Positions 20,501 through 32,443 of a DNA stretch of 64,000 nucleotides are shown here, piece by piece (positions within the stretch are counted from its first letter, which is position 1; every line of letters begins with the position of its first letter). The notes beneath the pieces were generated by a model. That model saw only the letters and a list, made by a program, of their open reading frames with translations, was not told the DNA's origin and did no database searches. Origin of the DNA: Oscheius tipulae. Lineage: Eukaryota; Nematoda; Chromadorea; Rhabditida; Rhabditidae. A program made the translations under genes and the position numbers. The stretch spans positions 2,232,001 through 2,296,000 of the forward strand of contig JASJZH010000006.1 of assembly GCA_037178975.1 (NCBI GenBank). The letters run 5' to 3'.

Positions 20501-23500
20501 TGATGTGAGCACTGAAGTTGGTTCCCATTGTGGTCGTTGGAAATTCTGCGACTTGTGCCATATCGCAAAAAGACTCCTCCAGGCCTGGCATTGCTTGGAT
20601 AAGCGGCTCACAATATTCGAATTGATCTTCAAACTGAGCTGAAGTGATAACTGCCTCCAGATTGCCTGTTGAAAAGTATTCTCCGCCTTGTTGCTGTAAC
20701 TCCTCCTCAGTCAGCTCGGCAGTATCCATCAAAAGCCGGGGACTTTCTTGGCCAGCAGCTACTGTATCCTCTTGTTCTTCATCAACCTGAGCAGAGTGCC
20801 CGAATTCATCCATCGAGTAACGGACCTCTTGTGATGAACCTTCGGTATTTGTGATCAGCATGGCCATCTGAATTAGATAATCGATATAAGAAAGTATTTC
20901 TGCAAACCGGCAGCTGAGATGTAGCAACTTGTTGAACTCCACTCTTTTCGGCTGCACCCATTTTGACAATATCTTCAATAACAAGCGGAGCTTCTTCAAC
21001 TCGAGATGACGTCGTCTGAAAAAACCACACTATTATAACATAGTATGCAATGCTAACGAGAAAGTTCTCACGAAGAATTGTTTCCAAAGTTTCTTCAGCT
21101 ACAAGTTCTGTCATAAGCAAATCTTTTTGTCCAGCTATTTCTTCAGTCACCAGATCATCAAGCAGAGCGGATCCGCTTGGCCCATTCAGAAACTCTACTT
21201 TGTGTGGATCTTCTGCTATGCCACTGACAATCACAGCGTTCTGAAAAAAAAATACAATGACACTTTTGAGTACCAACCAGCGGCTCGAGAGGAAGTTCTT
21301 CAATCTCATCATCGTCGCTCAGCTCTATGATACTGTGATCAGATTCATTGTGTACTTCAGCGAATTTTTCTTCCCAAATAGGGGCTTCGTCTTTCGTAGC
21401 TGCGACAACCTGAAAGCCTTACATTTTCGGAAAACAAAAAGCTAACCATAGAACTCTCAATAAATGCGGCAATCGGGTATGTTGAGTTCATTTTAGAACT
21501 TTCTGGTTTTTCTGAGATCTGCATAACAGGATCTTCAGAGTTATCTACGGCCTCAAGACGCGCAGAGACAATGTTGGACAAGATTTTGGAGCCGCCCTGG
21601 TACACGACTTCTAGCTCCATTGGATCGTCCACAAGTCTGCTTGTTGTGGGCATATCGCGTAAAGAAACGGCGCGATTCTAAAAAATAAGTTGAAGAAACC
21701 TCTGATAATTACTCTTAACAGTTGATATTCTTCCACATTTTCTCCAAGTTCAGAGCTGCAAGTGGAAATCGAAGGAGTTGGGCTCCTTTCAATCACCGGG
21801 GGCTCAAACTTCTGGGCTCTTCTTCGAGATGGCCTTCTCTTCTCTTGTCGCTCGGTCACAGCCGCCTCTTCTGTGGGCTCTTCTGGCACTTGCTCAGGCT
21901 GGTCATTCTCTCTCTAGGTTTTAAGATGTTATATTCAAAAACGTCGTTACTCACCTTTTTTGCACGACGTCCCGGTCTTCCGCGTGTTTTCTGAGGAGTT
22001 GCTGGTTTTCGGCCAGCACGTTTTCTGGTATTGGTCTTTCCATGGCCATTGACTATTGGTTCATCATTAGTTTCAAGCTTTTCATGTTCCTCTTCTTCAA
22101 TAATTCCATTGTTGGAATCAGCTGGCTCTTCCAGTCTAGCCAATGACCTCGACCGTCTTGTACTTTGTCTCTGGAACTCGTCCACAATACCATCCACTTG
22201 CTCATTAAATTGAGCGATATTCTAAGATAGTTGATGTATGGCAAATATGTATCCTACCTCATCTTCCTGCCTGACTGCAGCATCATTCTCAGTTACATGG
22301 ACAAGTTCTCTCACAGGATCTCTTCTCCTCCGAGGAGCCTTTTTGGCTTCTTCACTTGTCTTTTTGGTGACCATTTTGGTAGCCGAGTTCTTCCTTGGTC
22401 TTCCACGTCTACGTTTCGGTTGAATAGGAGAAGGTGTAACTTCAACGATTTCGTCATCAATGTTCTTTTCGGCAGGCGCAGCGACAGGGGTAGCTGGTCT
22501 CTGCAATGTCAAATCTCCATTCGCCTGTAAACAATGTTAGTTTGTTAATAAAAATGACAATACCGGTTGGACAGGAGGGGGCTCATTTCCCACGATTTTG
22601 TCTTCAATGACTTCTTGGATAACCTCAACAATAGGCTTGACTTGTCTTTGCCGTATCGAAGCATCATTCGCCTATAAGCATAAAGTTTTTTCGACTGGAA
22701 AATGACTACCAGTTGAATAGGAAGAGCTGTATCTTCCATGGTTTCGTCTTCAATATTTTCTCTTCTCTTCCGCAGTTCCTTTTCGACCTTTTCTTCTGTC
22801 TTTTTCGTGACCTTTTTGGTAACCGAGTTCTTCCTTGGTCTTCCACGTCTACGTTTCGGTTGAATAAAAGGAGGTGTCACGCTAACGAGTTTGTCATCAA
22901 TACTCTCTGCAGGCCCAACGACAGGGGTAGTTGATCTCTGTAATGTCAAATCTCGATTCATCTGAAAATGCTGTTAGTTTGGTAAAACCTGACAATACCA
23001 GTTGAATAGGAGGGGCTGCCATGATTTCGTCTTCAATGATATCTTTGGCAGACTTTGCAATAGCCGGTTTCTGCAACGTCATAGCTTCAAGCACCTGTAA
23101 ACTAGGTTTTTCAACTGAGAAAAATGACAAAACCGGATTGTTTAGCATTGCCTGCGCTATTTCCTCCTTGCTCAGCGACTTGATACGTAGTCGAACACAA
23201 GATGTTTGGAGTTCTTTCGGTGGCGCATCTAACACGACGGAATTTTCGGAAACACTGTCACTCTCAGTTTCCGTTCGATTTCTTCTACCCCGAGGTTTTC
23301 TTCTTCGTCTTCGGGGGCTTGTAGACTAAAGCACACATAAGCATTAAACATTATTGTAACACAAACTTTTTTGTTCTTCCGACTAACCAATGTCCTTCTT
23401 TTCGATCTATCAGATGGAGCTTTTCCACATTTGGCCGCAGTCTTCGCCTTTTTTGCAACCAAGTTCCTATCTCCCTCTTCGTCGTTCAGCCGCTTCTGCT

Positions 23501-26500
23501 GATTCTTCCAGTACTCTGGTTTGATCTGAAACAGGCTGGATCTCCCACGTGGGTGATATTAACACACTGCTTCAGGCTCTCCTTGAGTATGTACTTTTTC
23601 CCCACAAATGTCTGTCTCTATCATCTAATCTGCTTGCTTACCTTCGTTCTCTTGTTTATTCTCCTATAATGCAAATGAACGGATAAGTTAAAACAAAACT
23701 CAAAATCCATTCACTTACCTGAAAATTATTTTCAGGAGTAATCAGTGGCTCCGGCTGTGGGTCTACAATTTCTACATCTTCTTCATTGCTCTGTTCGAAG
23801 TCGACATCTGTTTCAGGCTTATCTTTGAGAACTGCAGCCAATTCAAGTTTAGGAGGAGATGTTTCTGGTTCGGCCATTTTTGCAGCTGCATCTTTTTGTC
23901 GTTTTCGAGATTTTGTTCTCCGTAGCTCTTGAGGTGTGATAATCTTGAAAACATAATGAGTCTAATCTAGAAATAAACGCACCATTTTATTTTCCTGCGC
24001 AACAGGCTCATCATTTGGAGGTGTCTGCACAGGATTCTCAATTGTTTCTTCAAGGCAATTTTCGGCATTCGTTCGTAGAGCTTCCAATTTCTTCTCCAGA
24101 ATCTTCCGCTTTCTGGCCATTTTTTGCTCATCTTTCTTGCGTTTTTGAGCCGTTTTCCAATGTTCCTTCTGAAAATGAGGTTACAGTACGCGAATAGATT
24201 CTCTATAATAAATGTCCAATTAAACGTATTTTTTTGATCCTTTAAGGATGTTAGTTAGGCTTTAAAATGACCTTTTTGGAAGCAACTTCTCCTTCTCCAG
24301 CGTTGCCTTTCAGTCTCTTCCCTTTCTCAACTACTTTCGTCTTGCCAGGCTGAAAATGTTCAATTGTTTGTTTGTAGCCTGCTTATGTCACTTTTTCTAC
24401 GGACGGATTTCTTCCTTTTTTCGTTACTCTTGACAAACGTAGAGAAGGAATCTTGATGACGACCGCCTCATCCTCGTTGTCCTCGGCTTCCGGCTCAAGA
24501 CCGTAAAGATCGACAGTCTCGGCTGCAACTGGCTCTTTGCGTGCTGTTGGCATATCAACTGCGAGTTGTGACGGCTCTGTTAGACAGTCCATTGACTGAT
24601 CCTCAGATTGTTTTTTCTGAGTTGTACACGCTTTATCTGGCTGGTGCGACTTCGCTAGACCGTCGAGATTGACAGGTTGAAGTTCAACTGCTGCTTCGTG
24701 AGCTGCAGGCATTTCCCCGGCGGATTTTGGCAGCTCTTCAATGCCGTCGGCCGGTTGATCCTTAGCTTGTTCTTCGTGAACGGTTGACGCTTTCTCAGCA
24801 GGCTGTGAAGACTGTCCTGTCTTGTTCACAATCCTCAAGTTTTCTATTTGGACACCGAGACCATTAGCTTGCTTCGAAGATGACGCCTCTTTAACACTCT
24901 TGACTTCTACTTGTTCCATAATCTCTTGAGCATGGTCTTGAAGGACTTCGGCTTCAGTCTCGGGAAAATTCTCCTCGAACAGCTCCTCGAGGATATCACC
25001 CATGTCTCTCGTGGGAAAGTTCTCAGCAACCGAGAGTTTTTTGGCACGTTCAGCACTGGCTTTGCTTGTGTTCTTCAGTTCCGGCAGAAAGTCGCCCAGT
25101 TCCATGAACTGAACATTAGTTGAAAAAGAGAAGGAAAAGAAACACCTCCAAATAGCGCTGGTTATCGGTTCTTTCGTCCAGAATTCCCAGGAACATTTTA
25201 ATGAGCTCTTCCTCCTCGGGTGTCACCAACGACATTTCGTCCGTTCGTTGACGTGTGAACTACATTTCTTAGATCAGTAGTTGTCAATCAAACTTACAGA
25301 GTTTCCAATTTGTGCCCTTCTGCGGTGCAAAACCGACTGGATCCCTTCTGCAGTCGGTTCCTCGTTTTCATTGATCCAGTCTTCGATGTCTTTACAGTTC
25401 CGGTAAAAGACATCAGCAGCGAAGTGATAGTGACCCTCACCCCAATGGTGGTTGCAGCTTAGGCACTTCTAAGAAGAATTATTAAGTTTGGAACTGACAA
25501 ACATACTAACCCACGCCCGAAAGTTCGTATAGACAATCTTGAGCTCTGGCTGTAGATTTCCGTCATTCTTTCTGATGAAGGCGTCAATTTCCTGGTCCAT
25601 AGACAACTCTTTAACAATGTGGAAGTGGAACATTCCTCCAATTCTGAAAAATAATACTGATGAACTGTTAAGGCTACTGTACTTTTTGGGGCAAATAAAA
25701 CAGTTTAGCCTCCTTCACTTGTTTTACGTTTTACATTTGCCTTATCGATCATAGCGTGCTCAAAAAAACTCTTTCAAACTAACTTCTAAAGCACTTATTG
25801 TTACAAAGTTATTAATATATTGCTTCTGAGATTCAGGCAGTCAAACAAGCAGGCAGATGCTGTTGCAAAACCATCCTACTGTGAAGATTCCAATTAAGTA
25901 TTGAAAACTCACATTCTTTCGACTGTCTTGACTCCCCAGCTGTTGATAGGTCGAGGTGCGAGAAACATCTAATAAAGAAAGAATAGAATGCTACTCAAGC
26001 ACTTACTTTCTCGACCGGAAGACTCTCAAAGTGTTGGAACCACTCTCTCTCCCCGGCGGCTTCGAGTGTGGCCTTTATCTCCCAGTTGTGTAGATGACCC
26101 TGAGAAGGAATATTGAATAAAACAAACAATGCCACTTACAACTTGGATCAAATTTTTCAACCGGAGATTGTCGTTGACGTCGATGAAGCCGAAGAGCTAA
26201 AACAAGTTGGTGAAAAACCGAATGATAGCACCTTAAAGAAGCGGACAAAGTGCTCTTTCTCGTCCTCATACACTCGAAGAATGTAGCCTCCAGCCGTAGT
26301 CGTCAGGAAGACTTTCTTGCGGCTCTCCAGCATCTGGGGAATCTCCTTGAACATAAGGTGATAATGGACGGGAGTGCTAATAGAAGGTTCCTCGTCCGTA
26401 GCTGTGCATCTGAATGAGCAGGGTCCGAAGAATCGGGATTCCTGGATAATCCGTACGCCTTCTGTGCTTGGCTTCTGCAGAATTCCTGTCAGCAGACTGG

Positions 26501-26823
26501 CGCGGGTTGACTTGATTCTAAAACTCCTCATTATGACCAATTTTCTTCCTTTCAATACATAAGATTCAATTGAAAACCACTTTTTGTTCTATCCCTTACC
26601 CATCAATATCTGGCTCCCTTGGCACCAGGCTGCTCTGCGAGCCGCCGCGTTGCTTTATCAATAGGTCAGCGTGTCCTACCGTAATCTCGACCGCTACGCA
26701 GCAACGACCACGCATTAAGAGGGAATACAAAAAAAACAGCAAATATTTACGTAGTTTCGTTAGGTAGATAGTTTCTAAACGTCGATTCGCATCCCTTTGA
26801 GCAAGAGCCGATTCAATTGACAT
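14539..26823 (-). CDS. Giant AT-hook protein with tandem kinase and pseudokinase domains
   Basis: Roughly 40 exons, nearly all separated by 34-60 bp introns, join in phase from ATG 26823 to the stop at 14539, for an estimated 3,300-3,500 residues. In order: an unrecognised N-terminal globular region (26.8-25.1 kb; includes FRCTATDEEPS, AGGYILRVYEDEKEHF and a possible zinc-binding CLSCNHHWGEGHYHF); a Glu/Lys region; two EHWK/EYWK-QQKR basic motifs; several AT-hooks (RRRGRPRKN, RKPRGRR, KTRGRPGRR); long acidic repeats (20.9-19.5 kb); a Ser-rich linker; kinase domain 1 (17.5-16.5 kb); a Lys-rich linker; and kinase domain 2 (16.0-14.8 kb). AT-hooks suggest nuclear DNA binding. The continuous phase argues for one gene, but a split into an N-terminal AT-hook gene and a kinase gene is not excluded without transcripts. 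I know no family with this order. Confidence 0.7.
14760..16000 (-). other. Pseudokinase domain (domain 2 of the giant protein)
   Basis: The fold is recognisable from the N-lobe (NGKFSTVSIRTFDSD...GAKQCF), hinge region (AIIYEYGDTSLKKKL), catalytic-loop equivalent, APE motif (FAAPEEINKTDFSTK) and C-lobe (ADYWAIGSILFYCLSG). Key catalytic residues are gone: the HRD loop reads HGNISEDHVLV, so the catalytic Asp is Asn and the loop Asn is His, and DFG reads GLG, so the metal-binding Asp is Gly. The glycine-rich loop keeps only one Gly. Expected role is allosteric or scaffolding for the adjacent kinase domain. Confidence 0.75.
16530..17520 (-). other. Kinase domain 1 of the giant protein
   Basis: The glycine loop is LGQGGYGQIYEG, the ATP-binding Lys is in VAIKKF, the hinge is FIILEFIDGQTL, the catalytic loop is NRDLSDRNVMV, the metal-binding motif is IMDFGQSEF, then APETFAKCLPSKAVDYFALGSLLY and a typical alpha-G/H/I end with RPEARPGF. 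The catalytic Asp, loop Asn and DFG Asp are present. The usual HRD His is Asn and the loop Lys of DLKxxN is Ser, which is unusual. Likely Ser/Thr type and possibly active. Confidence 0.8.
19560..20900 (-). repeat. Acidic protein repeats, about 75-80 residues, four or more copies
   Basis: Within the giant gene, the exon encodes diverged repeats with recurring pieces: FRTNIIDKDFEEDPLQLEG, FRAGIFDEEFEKAYSQFEE, FSAHIIDEEDHLQLEGAKYF and PHVGILDEVFEPD, each followed by a GGF/KYF turn, a TTSAQLHDHEPMAEA or TSTSAQLHIRVPMADEG element and a YHQEEPLGD or YDRGEFLRD element. The whole stretch is rich in Glu and Asp and lacks predicted fold signatures. Tandem internal duplication is the simplest origin. 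Confidence 0.8.
21960..23330 (-). repeat. AT-hook cassette duplicated at exon scale
   Basis: Two copies of a module run from DLTLQR through TTP/ATP, IDD, VTP and IQPKRRRGRPRKNS to a Lys/Arg-rich end (about 22961-22764 and 22521-22310). A third, shortened copy (about 23096-23001, EAMTLQKPAIAKSAKDIIED) lacks the hook. Further hook-like motifs are RKPRGRR (about 23300) and KTRGRPGRRAKK (about 21980). AT-hooks bind the minor groove of AT-rich DNA. The copies sit in separate exons with similar intron positions, so unequal exon duplication is likely. Confidence 0.8.
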
Positions 26824-29119
26824 GGAAACAGGTTCCTAATTGAAGGTTGTCTAGGTGCGTGCGACTACCGTAGTCAGCTGACCTGCGGTACCGAGGTACC
26901 AAATAGCAAGTTATTTCAAGCGTCTAAGTGAAGATTGGCTCAAAGTAGTGTGCTTAGTGTGTTCCCCAGTATCCAATCAGTTCCAAATAAAAAAATGGTG
27001 ATCAACAACTCACAATTTTTTGTTAACTTCAAATCCGTCTGGGGGTTTGGAGAGCATAAAGCTATGGGCATCTGCGTTTGATAACATTGTCTGGAAGAAA
27101 AAGTGGATATTTAGAATGATGGAATGGAAAAAGTGAGTAAAAGATGTTTAAAAAGGCTAAAAATGATGCGGGGTCAGAGAGGGACTGAGCACAAAGGAAA
27201 ATAACCTCTCACAACTTGGATTGTGCTTGCTACCAAGATAAAGTATGACAGGGCGGGGAAGAAAAAAGTGAATTAAAAGTTAAAGAGAAATAAGGTAAGA
27301 ACAACTCTTTCGATTTAAGAAGTCCGACTAAGGAAGAAAGATTGAGCAAGCCAGATTTGGCGTACTTTTCGTTTTTGGAATGAATAGTCGAACGAAGTTC
27401 ATGCTATGTGAGAATAAACGCCAAATAAGATGAACGAGAATGTAAGAAAAGGAAAAAAAGCACATGGGGGAACAATCGAGTGAACGGCTGCTGCAAGAAG
27501 AGGCGGCTGATTATAGCTGATGCGGGGCGCGTTTTCTGACAACAGCAATGTAAATACTATTCAAAAAAGGGATTGAAAGGAGAAAAACAGGAGATATTAT
27601 CGTAATAGTGACCGAAAAGGCTGGTGGTAAGAAGTAGAAAGCAATGTTCTCGAGGCGCTCTCTGCTCTCACCCCGCTCTTCACTACGCTCTCGGCTCCTG
27701 ACGCAGGCCTCGGTTGAAAACGCGCCAATGTGTGGGGCCTAGCGAGGGTCTCACTATCAAAATTATATGTGTGTAGTCGTGGAAACAACTTAAGGTTATA
27801 AGGTTCTTTGCGAAAGCTAGAGGTCAGATATATTATATCGTGGGGTCAGATATGTTACAAGACAAAAGTCTCACATGACCTGGATTGGTCTTGTAGCTGA
27901 AATCGATTGAGAGCCAACTAATTAATCCCTGGAGTTGAGTATTTCACTATTTTCGACTACAAAAACCCTAGGAAATTCTATATTCCAAAAGGTTAGAATT
28001 ACTTTCAACGCAAAGCCGATGCGGTTAAAATTATCATATCAGCTCGGCGCACTTTGTCCCAAAATTGGTTAAGCAACTCATGAATAGTCGTAGGATGACT
28101 CGGATTCTATAAGGAAGGTGATTCGAGGTGTGATTTGTTCAACAATAAGAGGACCATAACCCATGAGTTTCGTAACAGGACACATTTTTCAAAAAGGCGC
28201 TTTCAACCATCTTTGCTAGACTGGGTATTCAGTGTTTGAGAGCTAAAATGAAGCTGATGCGCCACTAAAACAAATGAGTAATGAAATGTTCTTTTAGAAC
28301 AAAACACAAAACAGTTCACACTGCAGTAAAGCCGTACTATCGAGAGATATCGTATCTCTCCTGGCAGTTAAGTCTCACAATACGTGCTTGTCAGTAGGTC
28401 CAAGTCTCGGCAGGGTGACTGAGCATCCCAGGGGATGTATAGTCCCATAGGGAGTTGCTCAATCTCACATTGATGCCTCTTCGTTTGGCAGTGTAAGGGG
28501 ATGTTCAGTACGATTAGTCAATGTTATGTTACTGTCAGTGTCTGCTCTAAAGAAATGAAATTAACAATAAAGGCTGTCTTCCGAAGATAAGGCTACAGGT
28601 TAACTTATTATCTAACACAAAAGTTTGGCTACATAAACAGTAACAGCCTGCTAGTACTAACCTTTAGCTGATGTGTATCGGGTTTCTAGCTCATTTTCAT
28701 GTTGTAGCCTTTCATAAGTTCGGAAGTTTTTTTTACAGTCTGAACGTTGGACAGAGAAACCCCACGGAGATCCCTCCCTGGGACTTAGCATCACCCCTCT
28801 TGAACTGAGCAGCCTCGGCAATGCTTAGTACCTGCATCACAAATATCGTTTTCGGCGGCCATGCAGCAATGCTTTTCGTTAGATTTTCCGTTCTTTTCTT
28901 TCGGAAAGTTAAAAACCGATTTTCAAATGTACACAACTTTGTAGCATGAAAAAATATAGCCATAGTCGACTCGAGAAGCTTGCATTGTTCCAAGAAAGCT
29001 TTTTGAAACTGAAACATTCTTTTGAGAACCGTTGTTTTCTTTTATTTGCACGCGTTTTCGGGGTAAGAGTCATTCTGACCCTTCAAAAAGGCCTGTATCA
29101 AAACTTGGGAAGACCAGGC
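26824..29119. other. Divergent intergenic region, nothing recognised
   Basis: About 2.3 kb between the start of the giant minus-strand gene and the plus-strand peptidase gene, presumably containing both promoters. It is AT-rich and purine-rich on the plus strand around 27.1-27.6 kb, with small perfect palindromes such as GAGAGATATCGTATCTCTC near 28346. No tRNA, rRNA or convincing exon was found. Confidence 0.45.
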
Positions 29120-30996
29120 ATGTTTCTGCTTCTTCTTCTCAGCATACTGGTCGTTCAAGTCCTGAATATCACTCTAAATGAGGACTATTTTGTCTCCTAT
29201 GTCAAACAATACCCTGTAAAATCCATTTCTCCCTGTGAGGACTTCTTCGCCCATGCTTGCTCGGCTGTTCCTGAAGAAGATCTGTCTTCTGCTTTCAAGA
29301 GAAAACAAATCGAGGCAATGTTCAATCCAGAAGATTATGTAAATGAGAAAGCAGCAAAACTATCTGTTTTTCTTAAGGTAAGTGATAACTGACAATAGAT
29401 GCCATTGCTATTATTCTTCTTCAGCAAAGCAGCAGTATTAATGAAGACAACAGCGCAGATGTTGCCTATATGGAAAAGAGAGTAAGGTCGTAGTAAGTTC
29501 ACCTTTTTTTAACCCCATGAACCCTTAGCAGGGTTGTTTGTGGTAGCGGATAAACAAGCAACCCGACAGACAAATCACAATCACCATGCAACTTTAATAG
29601 TTTATATTTTCAGTTGTTTCCAAAATCGGAAACAGTGTCGGAAATACGACCGCACTTAAAGCAAATGCACTGTAAGTTCTCACCACTTCTCTGTTCCAAA
29701 TGCACTTTAGGAGCGTAAACGTGAGTCTCAACTATGAAGGAATCATTAAGACCTTAACCAAATCTTTGCAAAAAGTAGCTACCTGGGCACCTGTTTTGAG
29801 GCAGCAATGTTGGCAAACATTTTATTTGATTACCTTAACAAACGCATTCATTAGGTGTCTGTACCCAAAACAAACAAAATAATAAAATTTAGAGCTTTGG
29901 AAGATCCGAAAAACCAGGAGGCTAAAAAGAAATTTGATTCCTCACAGCTGAAAATAAGAGAAGCGTTTGATCAAGTCAAGGAAGTTTATCTTAGACGGAT
30001 CGAGGTGCTTTTTTATTGGGATCCAAAACTCGGTTTTAGGCCTCACCCTGGGTACACGATCGCAAACTTTTGGAACACTACAAGACCATTGAACATGTCG
30101 AATTCCGAAACCATATCTGGAATTCAGTTGCCCAGGAGTATTTCGATGTCTTCTTCCCTGTCTTTGAAAACTGTGAAAGGTCGAAGTTTGACTGGTACAA
30201 GGACGAGCTCTTTCTCTGTGCTAAACTGGCTATTGAAGTGGCTGAGGTTAAAACAAATCTGCCTTTGTTCTATCAAATAGGAGTTACTGCCAATGCTGGT
30301 TATGCTAATTCGCAAGTCGTCATTGCGCCAGAATTTGTACCAGTTATGGAAAGCAATGCAATCTCTGCAGTAAGTATGATGACTTCCATCTTTGTTTTCA
30401 TCTTCTTCACTTAAATCCAAATTTGCAGTTTGCTGTTATTAACTTTGTCGTCGGACACGAACTTGGCCACCATATATTCCAACCAATCGTGACCAATGTC
30501 CCAACTTTGATGCCCGAGGCAATTCAATGTCTCAAAGAGCACCGTGCTCATGTTTGTGACACAGCTTCTCCAAAATGCTGGTCTGGGTATATGACAGCTG
30601 GGGAGGATGCTCCTGATGTGGTTGCCTTGGACATTATGACAGAAATGTTCAAAGAATTGAAAGGTGGAATGGAAATTGATTCGAGCATTGACATGAGCAA
30701 GGAGCAGTTCTTTTTCTACAGTATGACTGCTAATTGGTGTACACCGGTTAGTTGTGCTAAAATTTGTAATTCAAAGCAGTATTTAGTCGCCTACAAGATC
30801 TGTGTTAGATGTACACTCCCCTCACAAAGAGCGAATAAATTCTCTTCTTATGCATTCAAAGTTCTTTCATGAAACCTTCGAATGCAAAAAAGGTGACAAG
30901 ATGTGGCAGGATCCGGTAAGAGTAGCTGCTACAAGCTAAGAAATTCTTCAGAAAAACTTCTGCAACCTCCTGGGTCCCGAATCGCACAGAAAATGA
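29120..30996 (+). CDS. M13 family (neprilysin-like) zinc metallopeptidase, short and secreted
   Basis: The start at 29120 gives a signal peptide (MFLLLLLSILVVQVLN) followed by a typical M13 entry SPCEDFFAHACSAV. Later exons give VTANAGYANSQVVIAPEF (matching the NAFYNP-type segment), the zinc motif VVGHELGHHIF (HExxH), a third-ligand segment GEDAPDVVALDIM (ENxxD equivalent), FFFYSMTANWCTP and a C-terminus HSPHKERINSLLMHSKFF followed by ECKKGDKMW. The last intron is about 38 bp and the stop is at 30996. These enzymes cleave small peptides outside the cell. The protein appears shorter (about 500-550 aa) than typical M13 enzymes (700+). Splicing between 29480 and 29870 could not be fully resolved; a small defect or extra exon there is possible, so a pseudogene is not excluded. 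An in-frame upstream ATG at 28946 exists but would bury the signal peptide. Confidence 0.75.
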
Positions 30997-31359
30997 AGCT
31001 TTTAACCAATAAATCTCTCATTTTCCTTTTTGATCCACGATATTACATGCAGGAAAAACTTTGGCGGTCATTGTCAAACATACTGAATAGAACCAATACG
31101 CAAGCAGTTACACGTTAACAGCGAACGTATGAACAAATGGACTTTATTGTGCTACATCTTATAAAATGGACGTTACATAAAAACTTATCATAACTGAGGG
31201 ATAGATTTGTTAGGAAAGTCAAAGAAAAAAAAATACAGTGTGGAGCATGGTTTTTTGGCACAGGGTTGTAGAGGTTTTGATTATGTAAAGCTTTCACTCG
31301 ACAGATCACTAGAGGTTCAGAGCGAACCACCTGAAGGAGAACTGTAGAAAAAGAAAATA
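30997..31359. other. Convergent 3' region
   Basis: The 3' flanks of the plus-strand peptidase gene and the minus-strand Aurora-like kinase gene meet here. An AATAAA-like element (CCAATAAATCTC, about 31006) suits polyadenylation of the peptidase mRNA. No gene is supported. Confidence 0.45.
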
Positions 31360-32443
31360 TTAGTAATACTTGTGATTGCGGAGTATGATGCACTCTTGCC
31401 TCTCCTGAGGGTCTAGACGAAGCATCAGATGGACGAGGTCCCAAACAGTAGCTGAAGGATTTCGGCTCTCCAGTACATGGTAATTCAAGAAGACAATGTT
31501 TTCCTCGACACACTTCTTGTGGCGGTAAGGATGGCTCTCTTCATGTGATGCAGCCGTTAGGAACGGGTTCACGTGGTTGAATAAAGTAAGCAGAATTGCT
31601 CCGAGAGCCCATTGGTCCACCTTAAATTACGAATAATGTAATGAATTCATTGAAATCACCTTGTGATTGTGCGATTCTCCTAAGACAACCTCGGGAGGCA
31701 TGTATTCAAATGTACCAACAACTTTTTTGAACCACTCTCCGGGCGTGAAATACGCAGCATGCCCGAAATCGGCAAGTTTCACCTTGTTGTTCTCGGTAAT
31801 CAGTACATTTTCCGGTTTCAGATCTCTGAAAACAAGAAGTATTTATTTGAAAAGGATTTACCTGTGACAAATGTTCAAGGAGTGAAGATGATGGACACCT
31901 TCGAGCAACTGAGCAAAAATGTCGCGAATGATTGTCTCCGGCATCCCTTCTTGATATTCATCCTTGTCTTGAAAGACGTACAGATCAGTTGGTACATACT
32001 CCATGAAAATGTTGTGAAAAGGCATGTCTGCAGTTGGCACCGTGTAGTCGAAAAATTTCACAATCCTTGGATGATCGAGTGCTTTAAGAATCTTCACTTC
32101 GGAATGCTTGAAATCTTCAACTTCGACCCTCTTTCTTACAACATGTAGTCCATCTCTTGTCTCGAGAAGATCAATCTGAACATTTCTGATTTGACATATA
32201 GTGAAACACTTACGATAGCAGTTTGAGTGCTGTAGAGCTTTTTCTTAAACTGTAAACGTTGTGGTTTGAAGAAGAGCCCCGGCTTGCGCTTGTTGGAAGC
32301 TTTCTTATTCGAGATAGGAGACTTTTCCATTCTCTAGCAAAATGTTTAGATGAACATAACAAATATCTAACCGTTGCTCCCGGAGAAACATTTTGACCCT
32401 CCACGGACATTGGAGCGATATTTTCTTTCTGGGAAGTTGACAT
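31360..32443 (-). CDS. Divergent Aurora-like protein kinase with N-terminal KEN box
   Basis: Five exons join in phase from ATG 32443 to the stop at 31360. The N-terminus MSTSQKENIAPMSVEG contains a KEN degron-type motif. The kinase core has HSEVKILKALDHPRIVKFF (alpha-C Glu), HRDLKPENVLI, KLADFGHAAYF, GTFEYMPPEVV (as in Aurora GTxxYLPPE) and VDQWALGAIL, then NPFLTAASHEESHPYRHKK, which matches the Aurora ASHxETY region, and a short C-terminal end. The HRD Asp, loop Asn, DFG and the VVRKRV Lys are present. A glycine-rich loop cannot be recognised: the segment preceding the Lys reads KKKLYSTQTAI. Aurora kinases act in mitosis and are destroyed via KEN/D boxes; equivalence here is inferred. The ATG follows an acceptor-like AAATTTTAG by one base, which suggests trans-splicing. 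Confidence 0.8.
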
